Shown here: piece by piece, positions 39,205-48,994 of the stretch | Layout: every line of letters starts with the position of its first letter | How positions within the stretch are numbered: the stretch's first letter is position 1 | NCBI RefSeq assembly: GCF_022682495.2 | Contig: NC_071392.1 | Coordinates: 83,344,797-83,408,796 of the forward strand | DNA length: 64,000 bases | Source: Desmodus rotundus | Taxonomy: Eukaryota; Chordata; Mammalia; Chiroptera; Phyllostomidae | Direction: 5' to 3' | Made by a program: the position numbers and the translations under genes | Notes under the pieces: generated by a model | Database searches by the model: none | Told to the model about the DNA's origin: nothing | The model's input: the letters and a program-made list of their open reading frames with translations, nothing else

Positions 39205-41055
39205 GGCAAGACTTAATTGCTGATATCTCTCAATATTGTTTAAATTTAATTATTTTAACTTTCAAACATAAAAGAAATGTAGAGAGAATTCCTGTATACC
39301 TGTCCTCCAGGTTTAACCTCAATGTAGTTTTGACCTTTCGGTCATCAAAATGCATTCCCTAGCTCCAAAAAATTCAATTAAAATTTTTCTTAAACAGAAA
39401 AGAAACTGAAATATATGAACCTAACTATACGTCAAAATGGTAACACAGTCGGTCACTCTGAGGGATAATTTATTTTTAAAGACTGTAGAACAAGGTTTTT
39501 AATTACATACCCTTAGCCGGATGCATTCTAAGGACAAGACAAAAATAACAGTGATATGTTCAACTGCCTCTGTAGTTTCAATATTTATAATAATGTAAAT
39601 ATCAGTATTTTGAGACTTCAGCCTTACATTTTAGGTTAAAGAAGAAATAAGGATTTTCTGTAGTAGAAAAGAGAGCTACTATGATAAAAATGGGGAAAAA
39701 CTAAGTGAAAGCACAAGGGACATCGAAACTAAGTTGAACATGCCAAGGTGGACTCCTAATCTGCAACAATATGCACTTTCTAGCTCTGTGCACTGAGATT
39801 CCCTAGAAACAAGTCACCACTGCTGGGAAAACCACCCGCACTTAGACACTCGTCTCTAACGCCCTTGTCCCACCCCGTCAAAGAGCCCAAGACAACTGTG
39901 GGGGAAACCTGTGCCATTCGGTAAGAAAGCTTTTCAAGAACAGGGAGGTGACAGCTGAAGGGATCTCACTGCCTGAACTTGTAACAAAAAAGACTAATGA
40001 TTGAAACATGCCAAATCAAAAAAAAAAAAAAAATCCATGATTGTATAATGAGAAACAAAGAAAAAACTCATTTCTCACTATTTAAAATGGCTATTACACA
40101 ATGCCTTAGATTGAAAATTAATGATTAAAGGGAGAATATTAGCAAAGATCCTGCCTTTCCAGCTAGAACTATTATTTCAGGGTAAGCCGACAGCCCCAAG
40201 AGATGAGGGGGAGCTCTGCTTTAGACAAGAAATGAAAGCATTAGGAAAACATCACTTCACAAAGCCCGATGAGCACATGCATTCAGGCAGGAATTCACAT
40301 TTGGTGCTAATGGCCTTCGGTCCTCGGCCTATATGCCAGAGTAACACCTCGCCGATCCATGGGGGTTCCGGCTGCTGGGGCTCTGTTGTAACTCCACTAA
40401 TGGTGAGTCACTGGGAGGTACATGAGGTGCACAAAATCACCTCTGGGATATGGTGGCCAAAGACGATGAACTGGAATCATCAAGCCTTTACGTGCAGGAA
40501 ACACAGGGGCTGCAGCACGGAGCTCAGCACGGCCCCAAGGAAGCAGCCCCACACATGTGGAAGGTGGGCGCTTCTCCAGGCTACCGGCCCACTCCTTCAG
40601 TGAGAGGCTGTGCCAGGCTGAGGCACTTGAAGGAAGTCACAGCCAGATGCACCGCAGGGTCCTCGGTTAGGTGCTGATTTCAACAAACTGGCTTCAAAGG
40701 GCATTTGGGGGCCAATTATGGAAATATGGACAGGGAATGAGATGCACTTTCCTGACATACAGGGTTGGAAACCGTTCACTGAAAAAAAGCACAGCAAAAC
40801 AGTAACATGTCATTTGGGTAAAAAAAAAAAAAAGTATTTGTACATATGTATCCAAAGAAAAAGACCAGTGGGATGTAACGGTGGTAATTTCTGGAGGGAA
40901 GAAAAGAGAATCTGTGTGTTTTGCTTGCCTTTATTTTCTAACTTCTTATAATGCACACGTGGTGTCTCTGTAACATTACATTTTTAAAAAAGAAGTTAAG
41001 CAAGGCTTTCAATTTCGCTACTGCTAATCTTTAAAATGCCACCTCAGAATCAACA
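39205..41055. other. Intronic stretch, AT-rich; possible old L1 traces
   Basis: 'GAGAGAATTCCTGTATACCTGTCCTCC' at 39283 and the A/T-rich 40800-40980 are reminiscent of L1 3' ends, but I would not call boundaries. Frame 40121-40603 (+) has no recognisable domain. Confidence 0.35.
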
Positions 41056-41067
41056 TGCTATCTAAAA

Positions 41068-41293
41068 CAGGGGTCCCTAACCTGATAGAAACCAGACCGC
41101 TAGGGAAGCTTGCCTGAGCTCTGCCTCTGTCTCCACCTGCCCCATCCCCGCACTCCAGAGCAGGAGGTGAGCAGTGGGTGACAGAGGCAGAGAAGCTGGG
41201 GTGGGGGACATACCCCATCCATGGAAAAATCATCTACCAGGAAACCAGTGCCCGGTCCCCGATCCCTGGTGCCAGAAAGGCTGGGGACCGCTG
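41068..41293. mobile_element. hAT-type non-autonomous DNA transposon, 226 bp
   Basis: Ends CAGGGGTCCC… and …GGGGACCGCTG are inverted counterparts. The 8-bp flanks ATCTAAAA (41060-41067) and ATCTAAAC (41294-41301) differ at one base, the expected hAT target duplication. The interior ('ACCAGTGCCCGGTCCCCGAT', 'CCCTGGTGCCAGAAAGGCTGG') matches a common mammalian MER element. Confidence 0.88.
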
Positions 41294-41299
41294 ATCTAA

Positions 41300-42135
41300 A
41301 CTTTGCTACGTGGTCTGTCCAGAGCGTGCAGGGTTCTTCAACTTGGGAACAATCTATAATTTGGAACTTAATTGCTAAAATAATTCTGACAATCAAAGAT
41401 TTCTCCCTAGACTACGGCAGTGCTGCAGAAAAAAACTACCACAGTACTAGCTAAGGCCTCAGGGGGCCAGGGCGGGGTGCAGTTTGAGAGATGGAATTAC
41501 AGCCGATTTTTAAAAGCGGTGCCCAAATGCCTCCTCAAGCACACGAGAGCCCACGTGCCTGTGTGGAGGCCTCGCCAGCGAAGTTCAAAACATCTGCGGG
41601 AGAAAAGGGAGACTAACTGGCTTTGACTCAGCATTCGAGTCCCAGGGAGAAAACACTGAACTAGACCGAGCTGTTGGCAGAATCGCCCCGTGACCAGAGA
41701 CGCGCATTCTCACCAGAATGACTTTTTTCTCTTCAGTCATCGCTCTCGATTTCCAAAGATGCACTAGATGCTCTAAAGGGGTGGCTCTTGCAGGTTTCTC
41801 TGTTGTAGCTCCACAGGAAAATCTGTATAAACGAAACTACCTTGTCTAAACATTTGCCCACCCAGCGTGTGTGAAGTCCGCACGGGAACACAGCCACGTT
41901 CCCGTCTTTCTGGCGTCCGCAGTCCAGTGGGGAGACAGGTGGAACCCCCCCCCCCACCTCGTAGGTGCTATCTTCAAGCCCTGAGTGCTATGAAGGGGAA
42001 CAGCAGGGTGTCCTGAGATGAGAAGAGGGGTGTCTAATTTATACTACTGGAAGTGACATTCAGTTTTGACAGCAGAGTGAGCAGCAACTAGCCAGGCAGG
42101 AAGACTGCTGGAAACCGTCGCAGACCTGGAAGAGG
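41300..42135. other. Intronic stretch with nothing recognised
   Basis: Contains a C-run at 41947-41959. The minus-strand frame 41733-41957 is discussed under rejected items. Confidence 0.4.
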
Positions 42136-42139
42136 CCAG

Positions 42140-42425
42140 GACGGGGATCAGAGGGGAAGGCTGGCCCGCAGTGACATTAGGGAAGTAGGCAGAGGCCGGG
42201 TTTTGGCCATGATACTCAGGATTCTGGATTTTATTCAAAGTGCGATGGGAAACAGTTGGACATCTGAAGTAGGAGTGATTAGATCTAACCTACGCTTAAT
42301 GTTACCATGGGAATAGGCCGAAGGCTCCAGAATGAATGTGGGTGGCAGGTCAGGGCGGTCAGGTGAAACCTTATGGTGGGTGAGGCTGGGCTATGAGGGT
42401 CCCAACTCTAGCCTGAGGGACAATC
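42140..42425 (-). repeat. L2-like relic, first part
   Basis: 'GGATTTTATTCAAAGTGCGATGGGAAACAG', 'GTGATTAGATCTAACCTACG' follow the antisense of an old L2-type consensus (motifs: TTTATTCAAAGTGCGATGGG). It probably continues at 43500-43850 after younger insertions. Confidence 0.45.
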
Positions 42426-42559
42426 CAGCCCGAAGCCTGTTTTTGTAAATCCAGTTTTACTACACAGCCCGCCTACTCATTTATGTATTACCTGCGCGCT
42501 TTCACAACTGCCGCGCTAAGTGATTGCGAGAGAGTCCATTTGGTCCCAAAAGTCTTAAT

Positions 42560-42788
42560 TAAAAAATTTTTTTTCATCCTTACCCAAGGACATTTTTTCA
42601 TTGCTTTTAGAGGAAGGAAGTGGGAAGGAGAAAGAGAGAGAGAGAGAAATATCTATCAGTTGTTTCTCATGTGCTCCCCAACTGGGGATCAAACCTGCAA
42701 CCTAGGCATGTGCCCTGACTAGGAATCAAACCCACAACCTTTCAGTGTACGGAACGATGCTCCAACCAACTGAGCCACCCGGCCAGGG
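42560..42788 (-). repeat. Ves SINE
   Basis: Antisense Ves ('CCTTACCCAAGGACATTTTTT', …'CCAACTGAGCCACCCGGCCAGGGC'). Flanks CCCAAAAGTCTTAATTAA / CCCACAAAGCCTTAAATAA form an imperfect target duplication. Confidence 0.92.
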
Positions 42789-42889
42789 CCCACAAAGCCT
42801 TAAATAACTACTATCTGTCCCTTTACATAACGAGTTTGCTGACCACTGGATCAGGAGGTGGCAGTCAAGAAATGGATAGGTTAGCCCTA

Positions 42890-43490
42890 TACCGATCTTC
42901 CTCATTCATGGACTCTGTATCTGTGAATTCACAGATTTGCTGAAACTTACTTGTGACCTCAAAATCAATACTAAAGAGGGGCTTTCACAGTCATTCTGGG
43001 GCGCATGCAAACTGTGACGAAAAATTTGGGCTGCCTGGTGCACGTGCTCCAGCTGAGGTCACACAAGGTTCTGCTCTGCCCTCTCCCAGCTCTTACACCC
43101 TAGGCGAAGTATACTTTCCAGTCTGGTTAGGGCCATGTTTTTCACATTTTTGTGGCTTTGGTTGAGGACTGAAAAACGGCCCCAAGTACAGTGCTAAAGG
43201 GCCGTCCAGGGTTTCTAAGCACGAAAAAAGCTGTGATGTGCCTTATGGAAAAATGCGTCCTCGTCAGCTCACTCAGGCACGAGCTTCCGCGGTGCAGGCT
43301 GCGAGTTCGATGGTAGTGAGTCAACTACATATTGAATAAGGTGTCTTCAAACAGAAACACACGTGATGCAAGGTTACGAACTGACCAGCTGGCAGGAAGC
43401 TAACCCGGGGGCAGCGGCTCGGCATTGGCTCACCCAGTGTCGTGGCGACTTCACAGAGCATAATAACCACGGTGGAGAACAAGAATCACT
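42890..43490 (+). mobile_element. Tigger-like (Tc1/mariner) transposon relic
   Basis: 'CCTCATTCATGGACTCTGTATC', '…AAAGGGCCGTCC…AAGCACGAAAAAAGCTGTGATGTG', '…GGTGTCTTCAAACAGAAACAC' follow a mammalian Tigger element. Around 43195-43340 the frames recall its transposase helix-turn-helix but are broken. Confidence 0.65.
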
Positions 43491-43499
43491 CCACCTCAG

Positions 43500-43860
43500 A
43501 GGCCAAGTCAATTCACTTGGGGGTGGCGTCAGTGTGAAATAAGATGAATCAGGGATGACTCTCAGGTTTCTGATGTGATCTAAGGCGATGCCCTTTACAG
43601 AAACAAAGGATTATGGAAGAGGCACATATTTCAGAGGGTTGACAAAGATTTTCTTTAAGTTTAAGATACCTGTGAACTATCCAGATACAGATGTCAAGTA
43701 GACTTTATGACTGGAGCTCAAGAAGAAGCCTAGGTAAACATAAAACTTGGGGAGCCAAGGGCTTAGAGAAACGGCGTTCAACGCTCATGGGAATCACCTG
43801 TCCTCCCAGAAGACAGCGCTGGCCTGAGAGCAACGAGGGACTCCGCTCCTTGAATAAACA
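43500..43860 (-). repeat. L2-like relic, second part
   Basis: 'CAGGGATGACTCTCAGGTTTC', 'TACCTGTGAACTATCCAGATACAGATGTCAAGTAG' match the antisense L2-type consensus that follows the 42140-42425 part (motif quoted: CCAGATACAGATGTCAAGTA). Confidence 0.5.
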
Positions 43861-43904
43861 GCTACGTGGATTTACATCTTTCTAGATGGTTTGATGTGTT
43901 TAAC

Positions 43905-44110
43905 ATAAAAATACTTTGGGGAGGAATGTAATCTGGTTATATAGGGAGAAAATCCAATAAATGTTCACACCCCTTGACCCAGTAATTATACTTTGGAGAA
44001 CCTACCCTAAAATTCAGGCAACCCTCAATGCCACGTGTAATAACAATGAGAAATAATTCATGAAAGCAAAACCAGAAACAGCCTTAACATTTGGGAAATG
44101 TTGCACTGAA
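43905..44110 (+). repeat. L1M fragment
   Basis: 'CACCCCTTGACCCAGTAATTATAC', '…AACATTTGGGAAATG' match sense L1 sequence near the ORF2 end. Confidence 0.65.
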
Positions 44111-44212
44111 AACTATTTTTTTTCCCTCTATGACTTATACAGATTCTAAGCTTAGAAATTTCAACCCCTCTAGATGTTTAATAAAGATCCACCTCTCATT
44201 TATTTCAAGCTT

Positions 44213-44563
44213 TTTATTTTTTATTTTATTTTGAGAGCATGTTTATTAAAGCTGAGGCCAGTGAAACAAGGAAGGGCTTAAGATAGAAGAAGCACCAGGA
44301 GAGCCTAGGCGGGGCTGCTTTGGCTCTCTGGAAATGTTATGGGAAAGAAATGGGCGGAGGCGGGGCTGTTTTAGCTCACTGCGCAGCCAGAGAAAAGGGG
44401 CCTTGGAGACAGGGGCAGGGGGTTAGCTCAGGCCAAGCTGCTGCTGCCCACTGCTCCTGGTGGCAAGTCTCACCAGGACCCTTAGGGTTTAGGAGATGCA
44501 TGCCTGCGGGGGAAGAGTGGGAAAGGAAAGGTGTAGGCACGCTCCCAGGAGGGCAAGTGAACC
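44213..44563 (-). mobile_element. Unnamed retroposed repeat, copy B (minus strand), with target duplication
   Basis: Counterpart of 38136-38425. On the minus strand it ends TTTAATAAACATGCTCTCAAAA followed by an AAATAAAATAAAAAATAAA tail. Flanks TATTTCAAGCTT (44201-44212) and TATTTCAGGCTT (44564-44575) match at 11 of 12, so it was inserted by LINE machinery. It carries two copies of a GAGCYAAARCAGCCCCGCCT unit 51 bp apart (44307-44326, 44358-44377), where copy A has one. Confidence 0.75.
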
Positions 44564-44592
44564 TATTTCAGGCTTAAAAAAAAAAAAGGGTT

Positions 44593-44808
44593 AGCCCTGG
44601 CCGGTGTGGCTCCGTGGATTGAGTGCCGGCTTGTGGACTGAAAGGTCGCCGGTTTGATTTCCAGTCAGGGCACGTGCCCAGGTTGTGGGCCAGGTCCCCA
44701 GTTATGGGTGTGCGAGAGGCAACTGATTAATGTTTCTCTCCCTCGCTTTCTCCCTCCCTTCCCTCTCTAAAAATACATAAATAAAATCTTTAAAAATAAA
44801 AAGAAGAA
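44593..44808 (+). repeat. Ves SINE
   Basis: Well-preserved plus-strand copy: 'GCCCTGGCCGGTGTGGCTCC', 'GTCGCCGGTTTGATTTCC', 'GTGCGAGAGGCAACTGATTA', tail AAATACATAAATAAAATC. Confidence 0.94.
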
Positions 44809-44824
44809 ACGTGTTACTCCCTTT

Positions 44825-44955
44825 CATCTACTAAAACGCACAATGCTTCGGGGCAGGGGCTTTCATCTCCTTTGTTCGTCGCGGTGCACCTGGCACCTGG
44901 AGCTGTCCCTGGCACCTGGAATGTGCTCAACAGCCTTTGGTTAAATGTGACGTTT
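44825..44955 (+). repeat. L2/MIR 3'-end fragment
   Basis: 'GGGGCAGGGGCTTTCATCTCC…', 'CACCTGGAATGTGCTCAACAG' is the usual L2/MIR 3' phrase. Confidence 0.55.
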
Positions 44956-44959
44956 TAAC

Positions 44960-45460
44960 CACGTAGAATTTGTGTTGGTGTGATGATGTGAGGTGACAGT
45001 ACCCAGTGAGATTTTCCAGACTGCTATCACATGGCCCCCTTCCCATCCGTCCAATCAGGTTTCCTCTCCCCACCACTCCGTGGCACCTCCATCAGTCACT
45101 GAGCCCTCAGAAACAGGGTCTTGCGCCTGGCTCCCCTGCGCTGCCCCGCTGATGGGCCTGTCTGTCCCCTTTGTGCCAACCTGGGAGCCTTACGGTTTGT
45201 TTCAGCAACACACGGTGGAGCCCTAGCCCCTTCACTGCTCTTTGTCTTTCAGACCCGACTATTCTACGCCCACCTCCTCGCCTTGCAGGAAGGCCAACAG
45301 AAATGAGTTTCTCAAATTTTAAAACATTTATTCGGATTTTGATTGAAACAAAGAACACGTACATTTGGAGAAGAACTGAAGAACATGTTTACAAATTTCA
45401 CTCCCTCCTCTAGGAAGGGATTGGGAAGACTTTCCTCCTTGGAGCGACAGCCTGGTGGTC
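44960..45460. other. Intronic stretch with nothing recognised
   Basis: Nothing assigned. Confidence 0.45.
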
Positions 45461-45463
45461 GGG

Positions 45464-45580
45464 GGTCCGAGCTTTGGCTCCAGGCTGCCTGGGGTCAAGC
45501 TCAGCTCCGCCACTTTTGAGCTGCGGAACCTGCCTGTGTCTCTGCGAAACGCACCTGCAGCAGAGCCTACCTGACTGACC
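45464..45580 (-). repeat. MIR fragment
   Basis: 'GGCTCCAGGCTGCCTGGGGTC…CTCCGCCACTTTTGAGCTGCG…CCTGTGTCTCTGCG' is antisense MIR. Confidence 0.6.
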
Positions 45581-45824
45581 GGTGTTACTCCCAGACTCAA
45601 TGAACCGACACGTGCGAAGCTTTGGAACAGAACGGGCAACGGCCAGGGCTTGGTACTAGCTGTTACCGTCTTTTCACGACGTTGTTTCCCTTAGAGGTCT
45701 CAGCATGATCATTCTCCGATATTTTATGTTTTGCTGCTCAAAGGGGGTTCGTGGCTGGTTGCCCTTGACTGTACCCCTCCTACGTGCCGGCCACTGGACT
45801 GATGCTTTGTACTCTCTTTTTTAT

Positions 45825-45945
45825 TTGACCTTTACTGTATTTTTTCCATCACTGTTTAGTCCCCTCCCACCCCCCTGCCCCCAGCAGTCACCACACTGTT
45901 GTCCATGTCCATGAGTTGTGCTCGCTCTCGTGTGATCCTGTTTGA
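45825..45945 (-). repeat. Bat-type L1 3' UTR end
   Basis: 'CCCCCAGCAGTCACCACACTG' then 'TTGTCCATGTCCATGAGTTG' is the inverted form of the 25388-25572 3' end. The T-rich left edge is the poly(A) side. Confidence 0.7.
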
Positions 45946-46144
45946 TGACAAGGGCGCAAGTGGGACAGAAGAGCCTTGGGGAGCTGCATGTCAGGTGAAG
46001 GCTCTCTCTCACCCCATCAGCCCCCGCCGTGGTTGTGCCCTTGCTAAGAAGGATCCCAATTGTGTGTCTCCTCACTGTAGGCCACACGGGCCACTCTGAC
46101 GGACCTGGGACAAGCGGGACAGCCTGCCAGTCAGGACAGGAGCC

Positions 46145-46275
46145 TGCTCGGGTGTCAGGTGGAGTTCAAGCCCTGGCTCTACTCGTTATCGCTTACGAGA
46201 CCTTGGACACATGTAATTTAATGTCTCTAAGCCTCAATTTCCTCTTCTGTAAGTGGAGAAAATCATAGAGCTCTT
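46145..46275 (-). repeat. MIR
   Basis: 'GAGTTCAAGCCCTGGCTCTAC…GAGACCTTGGACACATG…TCTCTAAGCCTCAATTTCCTC' in antisense MIR order. Confidence 0.8.
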
Positions 46276-46647
46276 TGTGTTAGTTAATAATAATGTATTA
46301 TTACCGTGAGCACGATACCTGCCCATTCTATTCTGGGACCCCAGGGCCAAGCTGGATGGACTATAGACTGACTCTGGAAGAAGGGAAAGTAGCTTCTGCA
46401 TTTCTGGGCAGGCCCTGGAGAAGATGGGGCCTCGTCTCTGCTGGAGTCAGAGATGGGAAGGCTGGAGGCTGGGTCTGTACAACGTTCTATGGCTTCGAGA
46501 ATTCAAGGCCACAAGAGGCACTTGAGCTGCAAATAATGCTAATGCTAGGTCTCTCTGACTCACACAGCCAGGGGAAGTTTTCATCAAAACAACTACCATC
46601 TGATTGTAAATATTGACTGGTTTTTCATTCTGAGTGCATTCCTCTAA

Positions 46648-46765
46648 AACAGGGGTTCTCAGTTAGAAATGCAAATTCTTGAGCCCCACCCCAGAGCTCC
46701 GAAACAGAAACTCTGAGGGCGGGCCAGCATCTGTTTTAACAAGCCCTCCAGGTGACTGGGGACGG
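46648..46765. mobile_element. MER5-type hAT remnant
   Basis: 'CAGGGGTTCTCAGTTAGAAATG', 'GAGCCCCACCCCAGAGCTCC', 'TTTTAACAAGCCCTCCAGGTG' are typical of mammalian MER5/Charlie-type elements. Confidence 0.7.
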
Positions 46766-46769
46766 CCAC

Positions 46770-48930
46770 CGCTGCAGGACCACGCCTCGAGTTCAGTTTC
46801 ATTGGGAGAGCGGCACAAATCGGGCTCTCCTGAGCAGACAACAGGAAGCGGGCCTGTTTCATGAACTGCGCCTTATGGAGCAACCCTAAGTATGAGATGA
46901 AGGTGGAGGGGGTGAAATGAGAGGACAGCAGAGTATGCCGTGGAGCAATCACCGTGACTCGTATAAACAGGAAACGTTTCAAGTTGCCTTTGTTGCCCAA
47001 TTTTCACAGCCAGAAGTCCCCTTATCGGCACTGCCCTTAGAACAGGGCAACAGGGCCCCCACCATGGACCCCGCAGTTTCTGGGAGCCAGCAACACCCCT
47101 CCCGAGGGAAGCATCACCTGTTTCGTCCCCAGAATCACCAGGCGAGCCCACTCACAGACGGTTCTCTGGGTCCCCGGGAGTCCCTGTCCAAGAGGCCTCA
47201 GGCCTACTTCCAGGCCTTCCCCAGGGCCTGTGGGTGCACATGGGCCTGAGCACCCCGGGGTCCACAGCGGGGTGGAGGGAGTCGGGGTCTGGACATGCAC
47301 ACCTGGGGCAGAGGGAACTGGTGTGTGGCAGGCCGGGAGCTGTTTTGTACTGTTGTCCCAGGACTCACCAAAGTCAAGGCCAGCCCCTCCCTTAGTGCAT
47401 AAGTCTCCGTGTTCAATCACCGTCACACCTCGGTCCTCATTGGCTTCAAAACTCGTCAAACCCTGTACTCGTTGCATTTTGACGAGAAGAATCTTCAGCA
47501 CTAGGCACTTGCTGGGGACTTGTCGCACGTGCTAGAATTTGAACGAGTCACCACGCTGCCCGGCAAGAGGAAACACTTCGTCACCGTCGCTTGTTCCGTG
47601 CTCGTGGTTTCGGCACCCGGAACAAAGTAACAGTGAGTGCCGAGGTGAGTACTTGGCACAAGTACCAAGGTAACTCAGTAGCCACTTGTTTGGGTTACGA
47701 TTCTGGATGGAGCACACCAACAGGATCTAACACAGAGTCAGAACGCCACGCCTGAAAAGCAGATGGGTCTCAAGTTTGGGTCACGTCAATGGGAAAAATG
47801 ACCCTGAAATGTACCTTGGGGAGCCACTTAATGGCTGGAAAGGGCTCTGAGGTTCTGCGAAACTCATCATGAGTGTACTGGTTTGTGATTTTTTTTGGTT
47901 TTTTTTTGTTAATAAGTAGTCTGTGGCGATGAGCTGCAAACTTTCCCGGGGAGACATAAAGAACAACTTCCTAACAGAAGACTCTAAACACTGGAGCTGA
48001 GGGCGTGTGGCCTTGCTTTCCTTGGGAAAGGGGGACATCCCGCCTCCTGGATGGGTTCTGTGAGGCACTGTGGGCTGCAAGGGGCCCCAGCAGCCTCCCT
48101 ACAGGTCTGGGGGAATAGCTGCTGGCTCTGCAGAACAAACATCATGTACTGCTCTTACCAGCGAGCTTTCCCGACCCCAGATCACCGCCATAAGGGGTGG
48201 GAGGACAGGGAGAAGGCACAAATATTCGTTGAACCCCCGGGGCAGGCAGGCTGATAAGTGCTCCACACGTGTTCTCCCATGTGACCCAGCAACAGCCTCC
48301 CAGCACGGCTCTCCCTCTGGCCTCCTCGTTCCTTCTGTTCTCTCCGCGCCAGGAAAAGTCACCTCGTGCAAGTATCATTGGTTACATCGGTCCCCTTTCC
48401 CTCTACACCACAAAGTGTCTCTTGAATTAGAACCCCTTTAAACCTTTCAACAATTGACCCCAAACACTCACTGTTCTCCTGCGCTGGTCCATTTTGTGCC
48501 TACCACTCCAGCCAAGTAAGAATTACTTTGCAAATAAATTCCACTACACACGCTGCTTATTCACCTTGTTAAACCAGAACAAGACCTTTGACTGCTTCCG
48601 TTGTCTCTTTGTACAGGACTACCTCATTTATCCGACCTCCTTGGAAATCGGCTGCCCCACAAAATTGATCTTTACAAGTTAATTCCCCTTCTTTCAGAAA
48701 TGTAACCCTTTCAGCAGCCTTAAATCTTTTCTGGAGTAAGTCATGGTATAATCAAATGAAAGTTTCTTTATTTTAGCCATTTTCTAATGGACACATTTCT
48801 CTAATACATTAGAGAACCTCCCAGTCTCGGTTAACAGAACCTAATGAATATTGATTCATCTCTTCCTGATGGTGCAGGGCATGCTTAATGAGGAACGGTG
48901 ATCACATGGGGCCGGAGCTGGACATGTCAG
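46770..48930. other. Intronic stretch with nothing recognised
   Basis: No repeat or gene assigned. Overlapping frames at 46917-47249 (+) and 47037-47528 (-) lack recognisable domains. Confidence 0.4.
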
Positions 48931-48935
48931 TGGTT

Positions 48936-48990
48936 GGGGCGGGGGGGGGGGGGGGGCCCGCACACGCACACACGTGCATACTCTCTGTCT
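48936..48990. repeat. G16 homopolymer followed by a CA-rich microsatellite
   Basis: Sixteen G in a row at 48941-48956, then CCCGCACACGCACACACGTGCATA. Confidence 0.95.
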
Positions 48991-48994
48991 CTGC

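Noticed and set aside
41733..41957. Minus-strand frame with a VAVFPCGLH stretch recalling the end of a RING-finger protein
   Set aside because: Too few cysteines and histidines in register, no retroposition hallmarks (tail or duplication) and no identifiable parent. Would need a protein search to revive.
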